From: CBDFNC01 sp965249895
GTDB taxonomy: Bacteria > Pseudomonadota > Gammaproteobacteria > Enterobacterales > CBDFNC01
DNA length: 64,000 nt
NCBI GenBank assembly: GCA_965249895.1
Contig: CBDFNC010000001.1
Location: 1,364,001-1,428,000, forward strand
Direction of reading: 5' to 3'
The position numbers and the translations under genes were made by a program. The notes beneath the pieces are model-generated. The model searched no databases. It was given only the letters and a program-made list of their open reading frames with translations, and was not told the origin of the DNA. Shown piece after piece: positions 25,960 through 34,459 of the stretch. Each line of letters opens with the position of its first letter. Position 1 is the first letter of the stretch.

Positions 25960-26223
25960 ATCTTGGGTAATGCTGAGCCGCAATAAACTGAGTGTGGTAA
26001 AAGAGCTCAGATGTATTCTCATCCTCGTCTACTAAGGTCACGACACGTTTCTCTTTTTTGACTGCCATCCCTAAGGCTTTGTGCACCAAGGCAATACTGT
26101 CGGGCTGATGGTTTTCCGTAGCGGGGGTATTATAAAGCAGGTTTAGCTCTGTATAGTCGACGAAAGGATCAGACTGAAAGTAAATCATCTGAAACTGCTC
26201 AGTATCCAAGGAAAGACAGCTGG

Positions 26224-26460
26224 TTAATTTGCCGAGCAGGCGATTTCGTTTGGCGTAAGCGGCGTATGCTGAACGACACCGGTTTCTTGCTCTAACAGAT
26301 CATCTTTAGTTTCACCCGGAAAAGGAACAAATGAGGTAAATCTCTGGGCCTGCTCAGCATCCGTCCTATCCAGGATTTCAGCCACGGACTCCATCAGAAT
26401 ATTGCGTCTTTGTGTAGCGGAAAACAAAGCCAGGCTGGAAGATCTCATATGTGCCAACAC
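26224..26460 (-). pseudogene. N-terminal fragment ORF of the disrupted dehydrogenase-like gene
   Basis: A 78-residue ORF starting MLAHMRSSS. Its end, DLLEQETGVVQHTPLTP, resembles the region just before and including GPLTTP of isocitrate/isopropylmalate dehydrogenases, and the expected continuation (KLTSCLSLDTEQ) is found immediately downstream in the next frame. Alternatively it is an independent small overlapping gene. A TATAAT-like element lies near 26530. Confidence 0.45.
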
Positions 26461-26543
26461 CTCAGGACTGATTAATCAGGAACGTTTGATGTTTTATTTG
26501 TCAGTTAATAAAGGTAGATGTTTGGTGGGTATTATACAAGGTG

Positions 26544-27326
26544 TTAACGAGGGCCTGCGTAACGCAGCTCTTTGAGACTAAAACCCAGCTGGATCGCTAA
26601 ATCCAGCGAAACAAGCTTTTTGGCCAGTAATGCCTGCTGTCGTTGCGCCTGAACTTTTCTTAAGGCTTTGTTTTTTTCATCCTTACTATTCAATATCTTC
26701 TCAAGAGAGCCAAATTCGAGAAGCAGAGATTTAGCGGTTTTAGGACCAACCCCAACAACTCCCTTTATATTACTGCTTGTGATACCTGTTAATGCCCAGT
26801 AATCGTGCAGTTGACAGCAGGGGATTGCCATTATTTTAGGAACATCTGTGTGCCGGGTGATAACCTGGTTAAAATAGTCGTATTGTTGGGTATAGGGGCA
26901 CAAAAGCTGGTAGAAGCCTTTATCGGTTGAAACGATAGTGGTTTTTCTGTGGTTTTTTTTCAATGTCGCGTTTAGGGTTGCAATCAAATCATCAGCTTCA
27001 TCATTATTGCTGAGTAATGAATCTATTCCTTGGTGCCACAACAAATCCTGCAGTTTGTCCAGGTTGTCTAGCAGTTCCTGTGGAGCAGGAGTTCGTCCCG
27101 CTTTATATTCAGGGTATATTTGCTGCCGCCAGCTAGGCTCTCCACCATCGAATACCGCCACCACATGACTCGAAGGAACTTGCTTTAATGACTTTTTAAC
27201 GGCATTTACCACGCCAGTATTGGTGGCCATTAAAGTTGCATTCATGGTTGCTTGTTGTTGCTGCTGAACGGCAAAAATCCGGCGGATCAGGTTCATTGCA
27301 TCGATAATAAGCAGGGTATTGGCCAT
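26544..27326 (-). CDS. xni: Flap endonuclease Xni (ExoIX-like 5'-3' nuclease family)
   Basis: 260-residue 5'-3' exonuclease-family protein: LLIIDAMNLIRRI at the start, AVFDGGEPSWRQQIYPEYKAGR (about 57-78), DEADDLIATL (about 104-113), STDKGFYQLL and a helix-hairpin-helix GVVGVGPKTAKSLL (about 190-203). It matches Xni in size and in neighbouring ppnN, the E. coli xni/ppnN neighbourhood. Probably acts on flapped DNA. Confidence 0.9.
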   Translation of the reverse strand: MANTLLIIDAMNLIRRIFAVQQQQQATMNATLMATNTGVVNAVKKSLKQVPSSHVVAVFDGGEPSWRQQIYPEYKAGRTPAPQELLDNLDKLQDLLWHQGIDSLLSNNDEADDLIATLNATLKKNHRKTTIVSTDKGFYQLLCPYTQQYDYFNQVITRHTDVPKIMAIPCCQLHDYWALTGITSSNIKGVVGVGPKTAKSLLLEFGSLEKILNSKDEKNKALRKVQAQRQQALLAKKLVSLDLAIQLGFSLKELRYAGPR

Positions 27327-27436
27327 AACAGTCTATCAGCAGGTTTCAGGGCCGAAGAGTGTACCTCAAATGGCGGGGCTTAATAAGGGGCGCTGCAGAG
27401 CTATCCGCTGATATTAGTGGTTTGCTGTTTGGATTT

Positions 27437-27467
27437 TGTGCACTCAATCAAAATCATTGAGTGCACA
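27437..27467. other. Perfect 12-bp inverted repeat between ppnN and xni
   Basis: TGTGCACTCAAT (27437-27448), 7-nt loop, ATTGAGTGCACA (27456-27467). It lies 21 bp after the ppnN stop. No T run follows on either strand, so it is either an mRNA 3'-end stabiliser, a weak terminator or a protein-binding palindrome. Confidence 0.6.
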
Positions 27468-27488
27468 GAGTTTATGCTGGGGAGGTGA

Positions 27489-28847
27489 CTATTTTTTCAG
27501 GATTTCATAGCAAGGTGTGTATTTGCTACCCGGGAGTTTCATCCTATTTTGTTTGACAAAACTCTCTAGCAACTTGTCCATCATTGCCATTAAATGCTTC
27601 TCGCCATTTATCTGGAATGGCCCGTGATTTTCGATAGCGCTGATCCCTTCTTCTTTTACATTACCAGCCACAATACCTGAAAACGCTCTGCGTAAATGAG
27701 CGGCTAATTGCTCCGGCTCCTGCTCCAGGTTTAAGTTTAAGCTCTTCATATTCTTGTGGTTGGGAGCAAACGGGTGCTGGAAGTCATGCTCGATTTTAAG
27801 CGACCAGTTAAAGGAGTAGGCATCCCCGATAGCTCGTCGGTAATCTTTGACCTTAGGCATGGCCTGCTTGATCACCTGAGCTGCACTGGCAGCATCGTCA
27901 ATAATGATTTGGTAATGACGCTGAGCTTCGAAACCCAGGGTGTCACGGATAAACTCATCAATGGTTCTGAAGTATTCTTCACTGCTTTTTGGCCCCGTCA
28001 GTACAATGGGTAAAGGCTGGCGTTTATTTTCCGGGTGCATCATAATCCCCAAAATATAAAGCAGCTCTTCAGCGGTACCGACACCACCAGGGTAAATTAT
28101 GATGCCATGGGCCATGCGAACAAAGGCTTCCAGCCGTTTCTCTATATCCGGTAGGATCACCAGTTCATTGACTATGGGATTGGGAGGCTCTGCAGCAATA
28201 ATACTGGGCTCGGTCAGGCCCACATACCTGCCTCCCGCCACCCTTTGCTTGGCGTGCCCTATGGCAGCCCCTTTCATTGGCCCTTCCATTGCGCCAGGGC
28301 CGCATCCGGTACAGATATTTAGTTCTCGCAGACCGAGTTGACTACCTACATCTCGGGTATAGGCAAACTCTTCCTGGTTAATAGAGTGACCACCCCAGCA
28401 TACCACCAGGTTCGGATCGACACCCGGTCGTAGTACCCGGGCATTTCTTAGAATAGAAAAGACCTTGTTGGTGGTATAAGCCGTATCTTTACCTGGGGTC
28501 GCTTCGGTTAAGCTAAACTGGGAGTTAACATAGAGTAAATCCCTTAATACGGAAAAAAGGTGTTCTTGGATCCCACGAATGAGTTCACCATCAACGAAGG
28601 CATGCTCGGGTGCATTAAAGAGTTCGAGTTTAACTCCGCGCTCCCGTCGAATAACACTAATTTCGAAATTATGATATTTCTCGAGAATTTCTTTACTGCT
28701 GTCGGTTTTACTGCCGGAGTTCAGCACGGCGAGTGAACAATTTCTGAATAATTGATAGATATCGCTGGAAGCGGTTTTCTTTAGTCTGTCGACTTCTAAT
28801 TGAGACAGTAGATCCATGCTACCGACGGGGTTGATATGTGTGATCAT
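27489..28847 (-). CDS. ppnN: Nucleotide 5'-monophosphate nucleosidase PpnN
   Basis: 452-residue YgdH/PpnN-type enzyme that cleaves purine and pyrimidine nucleoside monophosphates to base and ribose-5-phosphate; in E. coli it is activated by (p)ppGpp. A central LOG-like fold shows CTGCGPGAMEGPMKGA (about 178-193) and IIYPGGVGTAEELLYILG (about 250-267), the nucleotide-binding/catalytic signature. N- and C-terminal extensions give the full PpnN length, unlike the short LOG proteins. Confidence 0.93.
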   Translation of the reverse strand: MITHINPVGSMDLLSQLEVDRLKKTASSDIYQLFRNCSLAVLNSGSKTDSSKEILEKYHNFEISVIRRERGVKLELFNAPEHAFVDGELIRGIQEHLFSVLRDLLYVNSQFSLTEATPGKDTAYTTNKVFSILRNARVLRPGVDPNLVVCWGGHSINQEEFAYTRDVGSQLGLRELNICTGCGPGAMEGPMKGAAIGHAKQRVAGGRYVGLTEPSIIAAEPPNPIVNELVILPDIEKRLEAFVRMAHGIIIYPGGVGTAEELLYILGIMMHPENKRQPLPIVLTGPKSSEEYFRTIDEFIRDTLGFEAQRHYQIIIDDAASAAQVIKQAMPKVKDYRRAIGDAYSFNWSLKIEHDFQHPFAPNHKNMKSLNLNLEQEPEQLAAHLRRAFSGIVAGNVKEEGISAIENHGPFQINGEKHLMAMMDKLLESFVKQNRMKLPGSKYTPCYEILKK

Positions 28848-28939
28848 TTGCTTACCCCCAATAGGTTATTTTAAACTTCCCTCGAAGGGAATCTATAACA
28901 CATTGAATAGTATAGCTTTTATCTTAGATAAAGAAAGGC

Positions 28940-30478
28940 CTACAGGTTGAGGATAACACAATCTCTGCCCTGGCTCTTGGCTTCATAGAGGGACTGATCC
29001 GCCCGTTCGAAGGCGTCCAGGGGTTGATCGCCGTCTTTAAACACAGTGGCGCCTATGGATACCGAGATGGTGACCCTTTTGTCCTTGAACTTAAACGGAA
29101 TACCTTTTATTGTTTCCCTGAGTTTCTCTAGGGGTTTTCTCAGGGATTCTCCATCCACATTTGGTAACAGTAACACGAACTCCTCACCACCGAATCGAGC
29201 GATAAAATCCGTGTCTCGCAAACATTTTTGTAGTGCTTTGGCGATGACTTTAAGCGCCTTGTCACCTGCGATGTGGCCAAAATTATCATTGATGCTCTTA
29301 AAGTGGTCGATATCCACAATAGCAAGGCATAAAGGGTTGTCATAGCGTTGCCAGCGCTTATATTCCAGCTCAAGACGCTCATCCAACGCGGCGCGGTTAT
29401 AAACCTGCGTCAGACTGTCGAGGAAGAGTTTATGCTTTTGCGCGCTGAGGCGTTTTTTATATTCAGCAGTCTCTTCTTTCATCAGGCGAAGTTTGTTTTC
29501 CATCTGACTGAGACGTTGCTCTAAGTCTTGCTCCCTGGCTTCCAGCTGCTCTTTTTGTAGCAGCAGCTTGCCTATTTCGCCAAGTTGAGACTGAATAGAC
29601 AGTTTGAGTTGCAGCAAGTCATTGGTGGTGTCTACCTGCAGGCCAAGCTTATCAAGGCGAGACTTCAGGTCATCATTGAATTCCACCCTGTCCTTGCGCA
29701 GCTCTTTTGACTCGGAAATGGAAGCGCTAAAGTTGTGATGGAAAGAGGTCAGGCTTTCGTTTAATGAATATAAAAAAGCCTGTGATGCCTTGCGCTCTTC
29801 TCGGGTGCCGTCGATGATCAGGTTTATCAACTTCAGGCAGAGTTCGGGGAGATCCACGGGCTGCATACCGGATAATAACTGTTTACGAATATTGGCTAAT
29901 TGTTCCCCAAATTCGCCGGCGAAGTCCAGTTCAGTGATCAAACGTTGTAGCTCATCGCAGATACGCTTGTGCAGTTTGGCGTCAATAAATTCCGCGGGTT
30001 GGTTATGCTCTTGATGCGATCGAAGAAAATCCGGTGACTCTTTCTCTTTTGCGTTCAGCATTTGCTGATAAAAAGACAGTACCGTAGAAATACGGCTTTG
30101 GTGTTCCTGTATTGTATAGGGCTGACTTCCCTCAAGGAAAACCCGAAGCTCTCTTCTGAGATCAGAAGGGATCCCCTTTAATTTTTGCAACTTAACCGTG
30201 GCGTCTAACACCCGGGTACGGGTTTCCTTCAGTGAATCCTGGAGGACGTTATTATCTTGTAGATGATTATGGACTTGACTAATTTCAGCCATAGCCTGAA
30301 ATGGGGAGTCGACCTGCTCCAGTTTATTACGCAGCTGAGTCAGTTTGCTATCAAGCTCTCTGTCCTGTGCCCTACAGGCAAGGGAAAGCTTGGCAATGAA
30401 TTGAGAAAGTAACTTATTTTCCATAGAGGACTTCTGGCTAAGTTCCTTGATTGGTTTATTTTTTATCGATTCCATCAC
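28940..30478 (-). CDS. GGDEF diguanylate cyclase with long helical N-terminal domain
   Basis: 512 residues. The N-terminal ~340 are helical, with a predicted coiled coil (LEAREQDLEQRLSQMENKL region, about 310-340), and no membrane segment is obvious. The C-terminal GGDEF domain (about 352-510) has DSLTQVYNRAALDERL, the active-site signature FGGEEF and, five residues upstream, RDTD, an RxxD product-inhibition I-site. It should make c-di-GMP from GTP with feedback control. Start is GTG at 30478 or ATG at 30475. Next to the TPR/degenerate GGDEF gene on the same strand. Confidence 0.9.
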   Translation of the reverse strand: MMESIKNKPIKELSQKSSMENKLLSQFIAKLSLACRAQDRELDSKLTQLRNKLEQVDSPFQAMAEISQVHNHLQDNNVLQDSLKETRTRVLDATVKLQKLKGIPSDLRRELRVFLEGSQPYTIQEHQSRISTVLSFYQQMLNAKEKESPDFLRSHQEHNQPAEFIDAKLHKRICDELQRLITELDFAGEFGEQLANIRKQLLSGMQPVDLPELCLKLINLIIDGTREERKASQAFLYSLNESLTSFHHNFSASISESKELRKDRVEFNDDLKSRLDKLGLQVDTTNDLLQLKLSIQSQLGEIGKLLLQKEQLEAREQDLEQRLSQMENKLRLMKEETAEYKKRLSAQKHKLFLDSLTQVYNRAALDERLELEYKRWQRYDNPLCLAIVDIDHFKSINDNFGHIAGDKALKVIAKALQKCLRDTDFIARFGGEEFVLLLPNVDGESLRKPLEKLRETIKGIPFKFKDKRVTISVSIGATVFKDGDQPLDAFERADQSLYEAKSQGRDCVILNL

Positions 30479-30667
30479 AATTACTACAGGTTATGCTGGT
30501 ACTTCATCTGATTAACAATCAGGAGCAGCATAGTTAGATTGATGGTGAGTACTCAGCGGGAAGTAGTTTACTTTTAACATCCACGAGAGAGTTGATTGTG
30601 CATCATATCGGTGATAAAAAACAAGGAGATGGCTCTTAATTCCAACTATTTTATTGATGAATTCGGT

Positions 30668-32908
30668 TTAAAAGGCCGATTTCAATCTCAAATTATAGCT
30701 GGTTTGTAATATAGGCCAGTTAATACTATTTTTGTCACCACTGGCGTTGATTTTTACCAGGCCTTTCGCGATAGCTTGTTGGCCTAACAACCATATATCG
30801 CCGTTGAAAAACGCGGCTTGTGGACAGTCGATAGCATAAAGCTCAACCCAGCTACTGGTTTGTTCTTTTTCCATTAGCTGAGAAGCCCCGAGCAGTGCGA
30901 GACAGGCAAGATCGCTTACCCTCTGGTTATCTATTGCGGCAGGCGCTTTAGGGAGAAATGGATGACCGACTATCCCGATAGCAATTTTTGTATCTAATTC
31001 CAGCCTGGATTGAAACTTATCAAACCAGCCGATCAACTTTTCCGCTAACATCTCAGCGCTCTGTACCGATTCCGGTGAGCAGATATACAGTAACTGATTA
31101 TCGCGCACCTGAAATAGCTGACATTCCGCGGTAAGCAGCCCCTGTAAATAGCTTCCTAGCTCTCTTTCAACCCGCTGGGCTTTTAACGCACCGTGAGTCT
31201 CATAAATATCGGTGAGAAACGGCAGATTCACCAAAGCGTAGTAGACTGCTTGTTCGTTTTCCCCGAGTGAACTCTGGGGTTGTTTGTCTGTACTCCAGTT
31301 GAGTAAACCTGTTTTGGAATGAAAAGTCAGCTTGTACTTCAGCTCATTGTTGTCGGTGCGTAGCCGTTTAATGCTGAACCAGGAGCGGGTGAAGCGATAA
31401 CTGAAAATCAGCAAGATACTCCCTAGCAAAACCAGGCCATAGATAAAATATTCCATCTCCTTACGTAGGATCAGGTTTTCTTGCTCAAGCACAGTGATTT
31501 GCTGGGTTCGTTCGATTAACTGGTACTGCTCATTAAATTTATTTTGTTCGAGGTTAAATTCGAGCTGTTTTATTTTCGTTTGTAACGCATGGAAATATTT
31601 AAAGTTTTCTATCGCTTTCTGATAATGTCCGGTCAGCTCATAAGCTGCGGCCAGGAGTTCATAGGCTCTTTCTCTTTGCTCTAGCAGGGAAAGGGACTCT
31701 GTCAGGGTCATGGCTCGCTCAAGTTGAATAATGGCAATTCCCGCTTCGCCCTGCTCAATATTGAGTTGACCCAATAACAGTAAGGTTTTCACCAGCATTT
31801 TACTATTGTCTAGTTTCTGGAAGCTGGCCCTGGCACTATTGAGGTAATTTCTTGCCAAGTCTACGTTTTTCATCTGCAAATAAGTCTTCCCCATCTCAAG
31901 ATAGCAGTTGGAAATGCTGGGGATATCTCTTAGTTGGTTTAATAAATCCAGAGCGTTAAAAAAATAAACCAGCGATAAGTTAAATTCCTGATTCTTTCTG
32001 TGTAATGTCGCCAGATAAATAAGGGAGTTGGCCAGCTCTCTTTGATCTTCTTGTTGCTGATAAGCATGGGAAGACTGATTGGCGTAATGCAAGGCTTTTT
32101 CAAGCTTTCCCTGATACATATATATATCGGCAATTTCATGGGTGGCACGGGCTTGCAGATCCAGGCTATCAGTGCTTTCCGCCATACTTTTGGCGTCCAC
32201 AAAATGGCGTAATGCTAACTGAGGCTGTGAGATCTGGACATAATAACGACCCCAGTAAAAATTGACCCAGGCACTGAGTTCATTGATATCCAATTTATGG
32301 GCCAGATTTTTGGCTGTCTCCAGCTCACTTTTGGCCAGGGTGAAAACATCTTTTTGAGTGTAAAAATCGGCCAATGCCAGATTAATACGCAGTTGCATCT
32401 TCCGCGCTTGAGTGCCCTTGATTTCATCTATCATTAACGAGGCTTGCTGCAGGCGTTTCATCGCATCGGCGGAGCGATCCAGCTGCAGAAACAGCATTTT
32501 TCCGTAGATAAGCAAAGAGCGAGCGACTTCTAAATCTAATTTCTGACGTTTAGCCTGTTCTATCGCCGATTCGATATTAACCTGCGCCTGATCAAAAATA
32601 CCCAGCTTCAGGTTACAAATGGACTTGATCTGCAGACCATTAATGATGTGAGCGGATGAATGGCCGAAGCTTTTGCTGACGATATAACCATCACTGTCGG
32701 CTTTTTTATATTGGTTTAGGTATTCGTCAACAGACTCGATACATAGATAAGGGGACTTACCGCTGAGCGATAAAGCATGTTTAAGCGCCGACGGCAGGGA
32801 AGCTTCACGGAACACATCGGCGTTGCTACCGAACGAAATCAGTAACAATAACAAGATCAGTTGTTTGGACCGGCCAACAAGGTGAATTGCTGTTTTGCGT
32901 AACATCAT
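30668..32908 (-). CDS. Membrane sensor with periplasmic TPR repeats and degenerate GGDEF-like domain
   Basis: 746 residues. A signal/anchor segment (about 15-30, LILLLLLISFGSNA) precedes a long array of TPR-like helical repeats (about 50-430), a coiled coil, one transmembrane helix (FIYGLVLLGSILLIFSY, about 485-501) and a cytoplasmic C-terminal domain. The latter keeps the GGDEF outline (KTGLLNW in place of D-LT-L-NR; YETHGALKAQRVERELGSYL) but lacks GGDEF itself. It is therefore likely an inactive sensor module, perhaps acting on the adjacent cyclase; that partnership is inferred. Confidence 0.75.
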   Translation of the reverse strand: MMLRKTAIHLVGRSKQLILLLLLISFGSNADVFREASLPSALKHALSLSGKSPYLCIESVDEYLNQYKKADSDGYIVSKSFGHSSAHIINGLQIKSICNLKLGIFDQAQVNIESAIEQAKRQKLDLEVARSLLIYGKMLFLQLDRSADAMKRLQQASLMIDEIKGTQARKMQLRINLALADFYTQKDVFTLAKSELETAKNLAHKLDINELSAWVNFYWGRYYVQISQPQLALRHFVDAKSMAESTDSLDLQARATHEIADIYMYQGKLEKALHYANQSSHAYQQQEDQRELANSLIYLATLHRKNQEFNLSLVYFFNALDLLNQLRDIPSISNCYLEMGKTYLQMKNVDLARNYLNSARASFQKLDNSKMLVKTLLLLGQLNIEQGEAGIAIIQLERAMTLTESLSLLEQRERAYELLAAAYELTGHYQKAIENFKYFHALQTKIKQLEFNLEQNKFNEQYQLIERTQQITVLEQENLILRKEMEYFIYGLVLLGSILLIFSYRFTRSWFSIKRLRTDNNELKYKLTFHSKTGLLNWSTDKQPQSSLGENEQAVYYALVNLPFLTDIYETHGALKAQRVERELGSYLQGLLTAECQLFQVRDNQLLYICSPESVQSAEMLAEKLIGWFDKFQSRLELDTKIAIGIVGHPFLPKAPAAIDNQRVSDLACLALLGASQLMEKEQTSSWVELYAIDCPQAAFFNGDIWLLGQQAIAKGLVKINASGDKNSINWPILQTSYNLRLKSAF

Positions 32909-32958
32909 GTCAAACCAATGTTGATCTGCGTTTTATATGCCAATAATGCACTGCCATC

Positions 32959-33813
32959 TTATTGCCTTAACAACCTTGGGTTAACTACGAGCGCTTCATG
33001 ATTACTACGGAAAGGGTTGATATCCAATCCGCCTCGGCGAGTGTATCTGGCGTAGACAGTCAACTTCTCGGGACGACAATACGTTACGATATCACAAAAT
33101 ATCCGCTCGACGCACTGCTCATGAAATTCGTTATGTTGGCGGAACGAGATAAGGTAGCGTAGCAGCTTTTCCTTATCGATTTGTTTACCCTGATAACGGA
33201 TAAGCACACTGCCCCAGTCGGGTTGGTTGGTTACCAGGCAATTTGATTTCAGTAAATGGCTGTATAAAGACTCTGTGACGACTTCCTCGCCGTGCGCCCC
33301 TTTTAAGGCTTCAGGGGTAAGCTGGTAATTGTCTACCTCTATGTCCAGTTTATCGATGCATTCACCCGCAAAAGAGCCCAATTTTTCTTCGAAGGCATCC
33401 ATGTCTGTGTTAACACTTACTTCCACCTGGGCATCGGCACAGCGAGACAAGTCTTCGGTTAATGTTTGTATTACCCGCTCAGTACAAGCAAACGTGGTTT
33501 GATTGAAGCTATTGAGGTAGAGCTTAAACGACTTGGATTCAATTAAGTTGCGACTGCTGGCAGGTACCTTCACCACACCGGTTGCTACCACAGGTTTACC
33601 CTTTTGATTCAACCAGGATAATTCGTAAAGATTCCAAAGGTCAAAGCCGTTAAAGGGCAAGTCTGTTGTGCCCAGCTGTAAGTCATCCCGGTTCAGCTTT
33701 CGCGGTACCGCCTGTAGCAACGAGGGGGCATAGGTTTCTTGATATTGGGTTTTCTGCCCTAAGGTTAGTTGCGCCAGGGCTTCGGTATCTTGATAGGGGG
33801 AATTCTTTTTCAT
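32959..33813 (-). CDS. queF: NADPH-dependent 7-cyano-7-deazaguanine reductase QueF
   Basis: 284-residue long-form (two-domain) QueF that reduces preQ0 to preQ1 in queuosine synthesis. The family motif ESKSFKLYLNSFNQT is at about 92-106, and the catalytic Cys is in the downstream C-terminal half (SNCLVTNQPDWGS region, about 190-202). Divergent from syd with a 61-bp gap, as in E. coli and relatives. Confidence 0.94.
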   Translation of the reverse strand: MKKNSPYQDTEALAQLTLGQKTQYQETYAPSLLQAVPRKLNRDDLQLGTTDLPFNGFDLWNLYELSWLNQKGKPVVATGVVKVPASSRNLIESKSFKLYLNSFNQTTFACTERVIQTLTEDLSRCADAQVEVSVNTDMDAFEEKLGSFAGECIDKLDIEVDNYQLTPEALKGAHGEEVVTESLYSHLLKSNCLVTNQPDWGSVLIRYQGKQIDKEKLLRYLISFRQHNEFHEQCVERIFCDIVTYCRPEKLTVYARYTRRGGLDINPFRSNHEALVVNPRLLRQ

Positions 33814-33874
33814 CGTCTTGATTTTCTCGCTACAATGTCATTCATTCTATCTTATTTAGCGCTTGGAAACAGTT

Positions 33875-34414
33875 ATGAAGTTATCGGCAGAAGAGGAGTT
33901 GGCCAGTTTTTTTGCTCGCTGCTTACAAAGTTGGCAGAAAAACGGGCTGCCGAAGCAAGACTATGATGCCAATTGGCTCTCACCGTGCCAGGTTGGTGAA
34001 GCAAAACAGGGAGAAATTAGTTGGCAGCCGGTGAGAAGAGCGCAATCGGCAAGCTTGGGTAACCTGAAACAAGCGCTGGAAGTTAACATACATAAAGACA
34101 TTCAGGATTTTTATGGGGGCTGGTATTCCGATGCTGTGTTGTGCCAATTTGAAAATCACAACATTGAATTAATCCAGGCTTGGAACCAGGATGATTTCGA
34201 ACGTTTGCAAGAAAACATCATTGCCCATTTCCTGATGCAGCGCAGGTTAAAGCAACCAGATTCAGTTTTTGTGGCCAGCTGTGAAGACGAGATGCAAATT
34301 GTATCTGTTGTTAACGACACGGGAGAAGTGCAGCTGGAAGAGTTGGGTAAGGGTCAAATAAGAGTACTGGCGCCCGATCTTGCTACCTTCCTGTCTCAGC
34401 TTCAGCCCGCTTAA
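33875..34414 (+). CDS. syd: SecY-interacting protein Syd
   Basis: 179-residue acidic protein of the Syd family, which binds SecY at the inner membrane and influences translocon assembly. Segments WFSDAVLCQF-like GGWYSDAVLCQFE and the family-typical length support it. The ATG at 33875, preceded by GGAAA, was preferred to a TTG at 33863. Divergent from queF. Ends at the start of a 15-bp palindrome. Confidence 0.88.
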   Translation: MKLSAEEELASFFARCLQSWQKNGLPKQDYDANWLSPCQVGEAKQGEISWQPVRRAQSASLGNLKQALEVNIHKDIQDFYGGWYSDAVLCQFENHNIELIQAWNQDDFERLQENIIAHFLMQRRLKQPDSVFVASCEDEMQIVSVVNDTGEVQLEELGKGQIRVLAPDLATFLSQLQPA

Positions 34415-34455
34415 TACTCAGCACTGTGTTGGTTTACAACCACAGTGCTGAGTAT
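34414..34455. terminator. 15-bp perfect inverted repeat between convergent syd and the DUF2310 gene
   Basis: ATACTCAGCACTGTG (34414-34428), 12-nt loop, CACAGTGCTGAGTAT (34441-34455), a perfect 15-bp stem between two convergent genes. No T tract on either side, so factor-independent termination is uncertain, but the location fits a bidirectional transcript-end structure. Confidence 0.6.
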
Positions 34456-34459
34456 CTGG

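Larger units (their letters stand above)
23796..26460 (-). pseudogene. Isocitrate/isopropylmalate dehydrogenase-like gene disrupted by IS66 and a frameshift
   Basis: Removing the IS element (24220-25959) and one target-site copy joins 26209-25960 to 24211-23796 in one uninterrupted frame (...HYPR-LNINF...QLDYILTNEQQGNAI). The joined product resembles the dehydrogenase family: HTPLTP like GPLTTP, RVVTLVDEDE like the KVT segment, LDYILTNEQQGNAI like DVIVTENLFGDILSD, and LTPALGG...CTEFTQAI like TPDLGG...TEFTDAVI. The family metal-binding aspartates are replaced (GN, KQ), so even the intact form was probably inactive. The N-terminal part, 26224-26460, is in another frame; one base change near 26224-26235 would fuse everything to about 305 residues. 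Family assignment is by eye. Confidence 0.5.
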
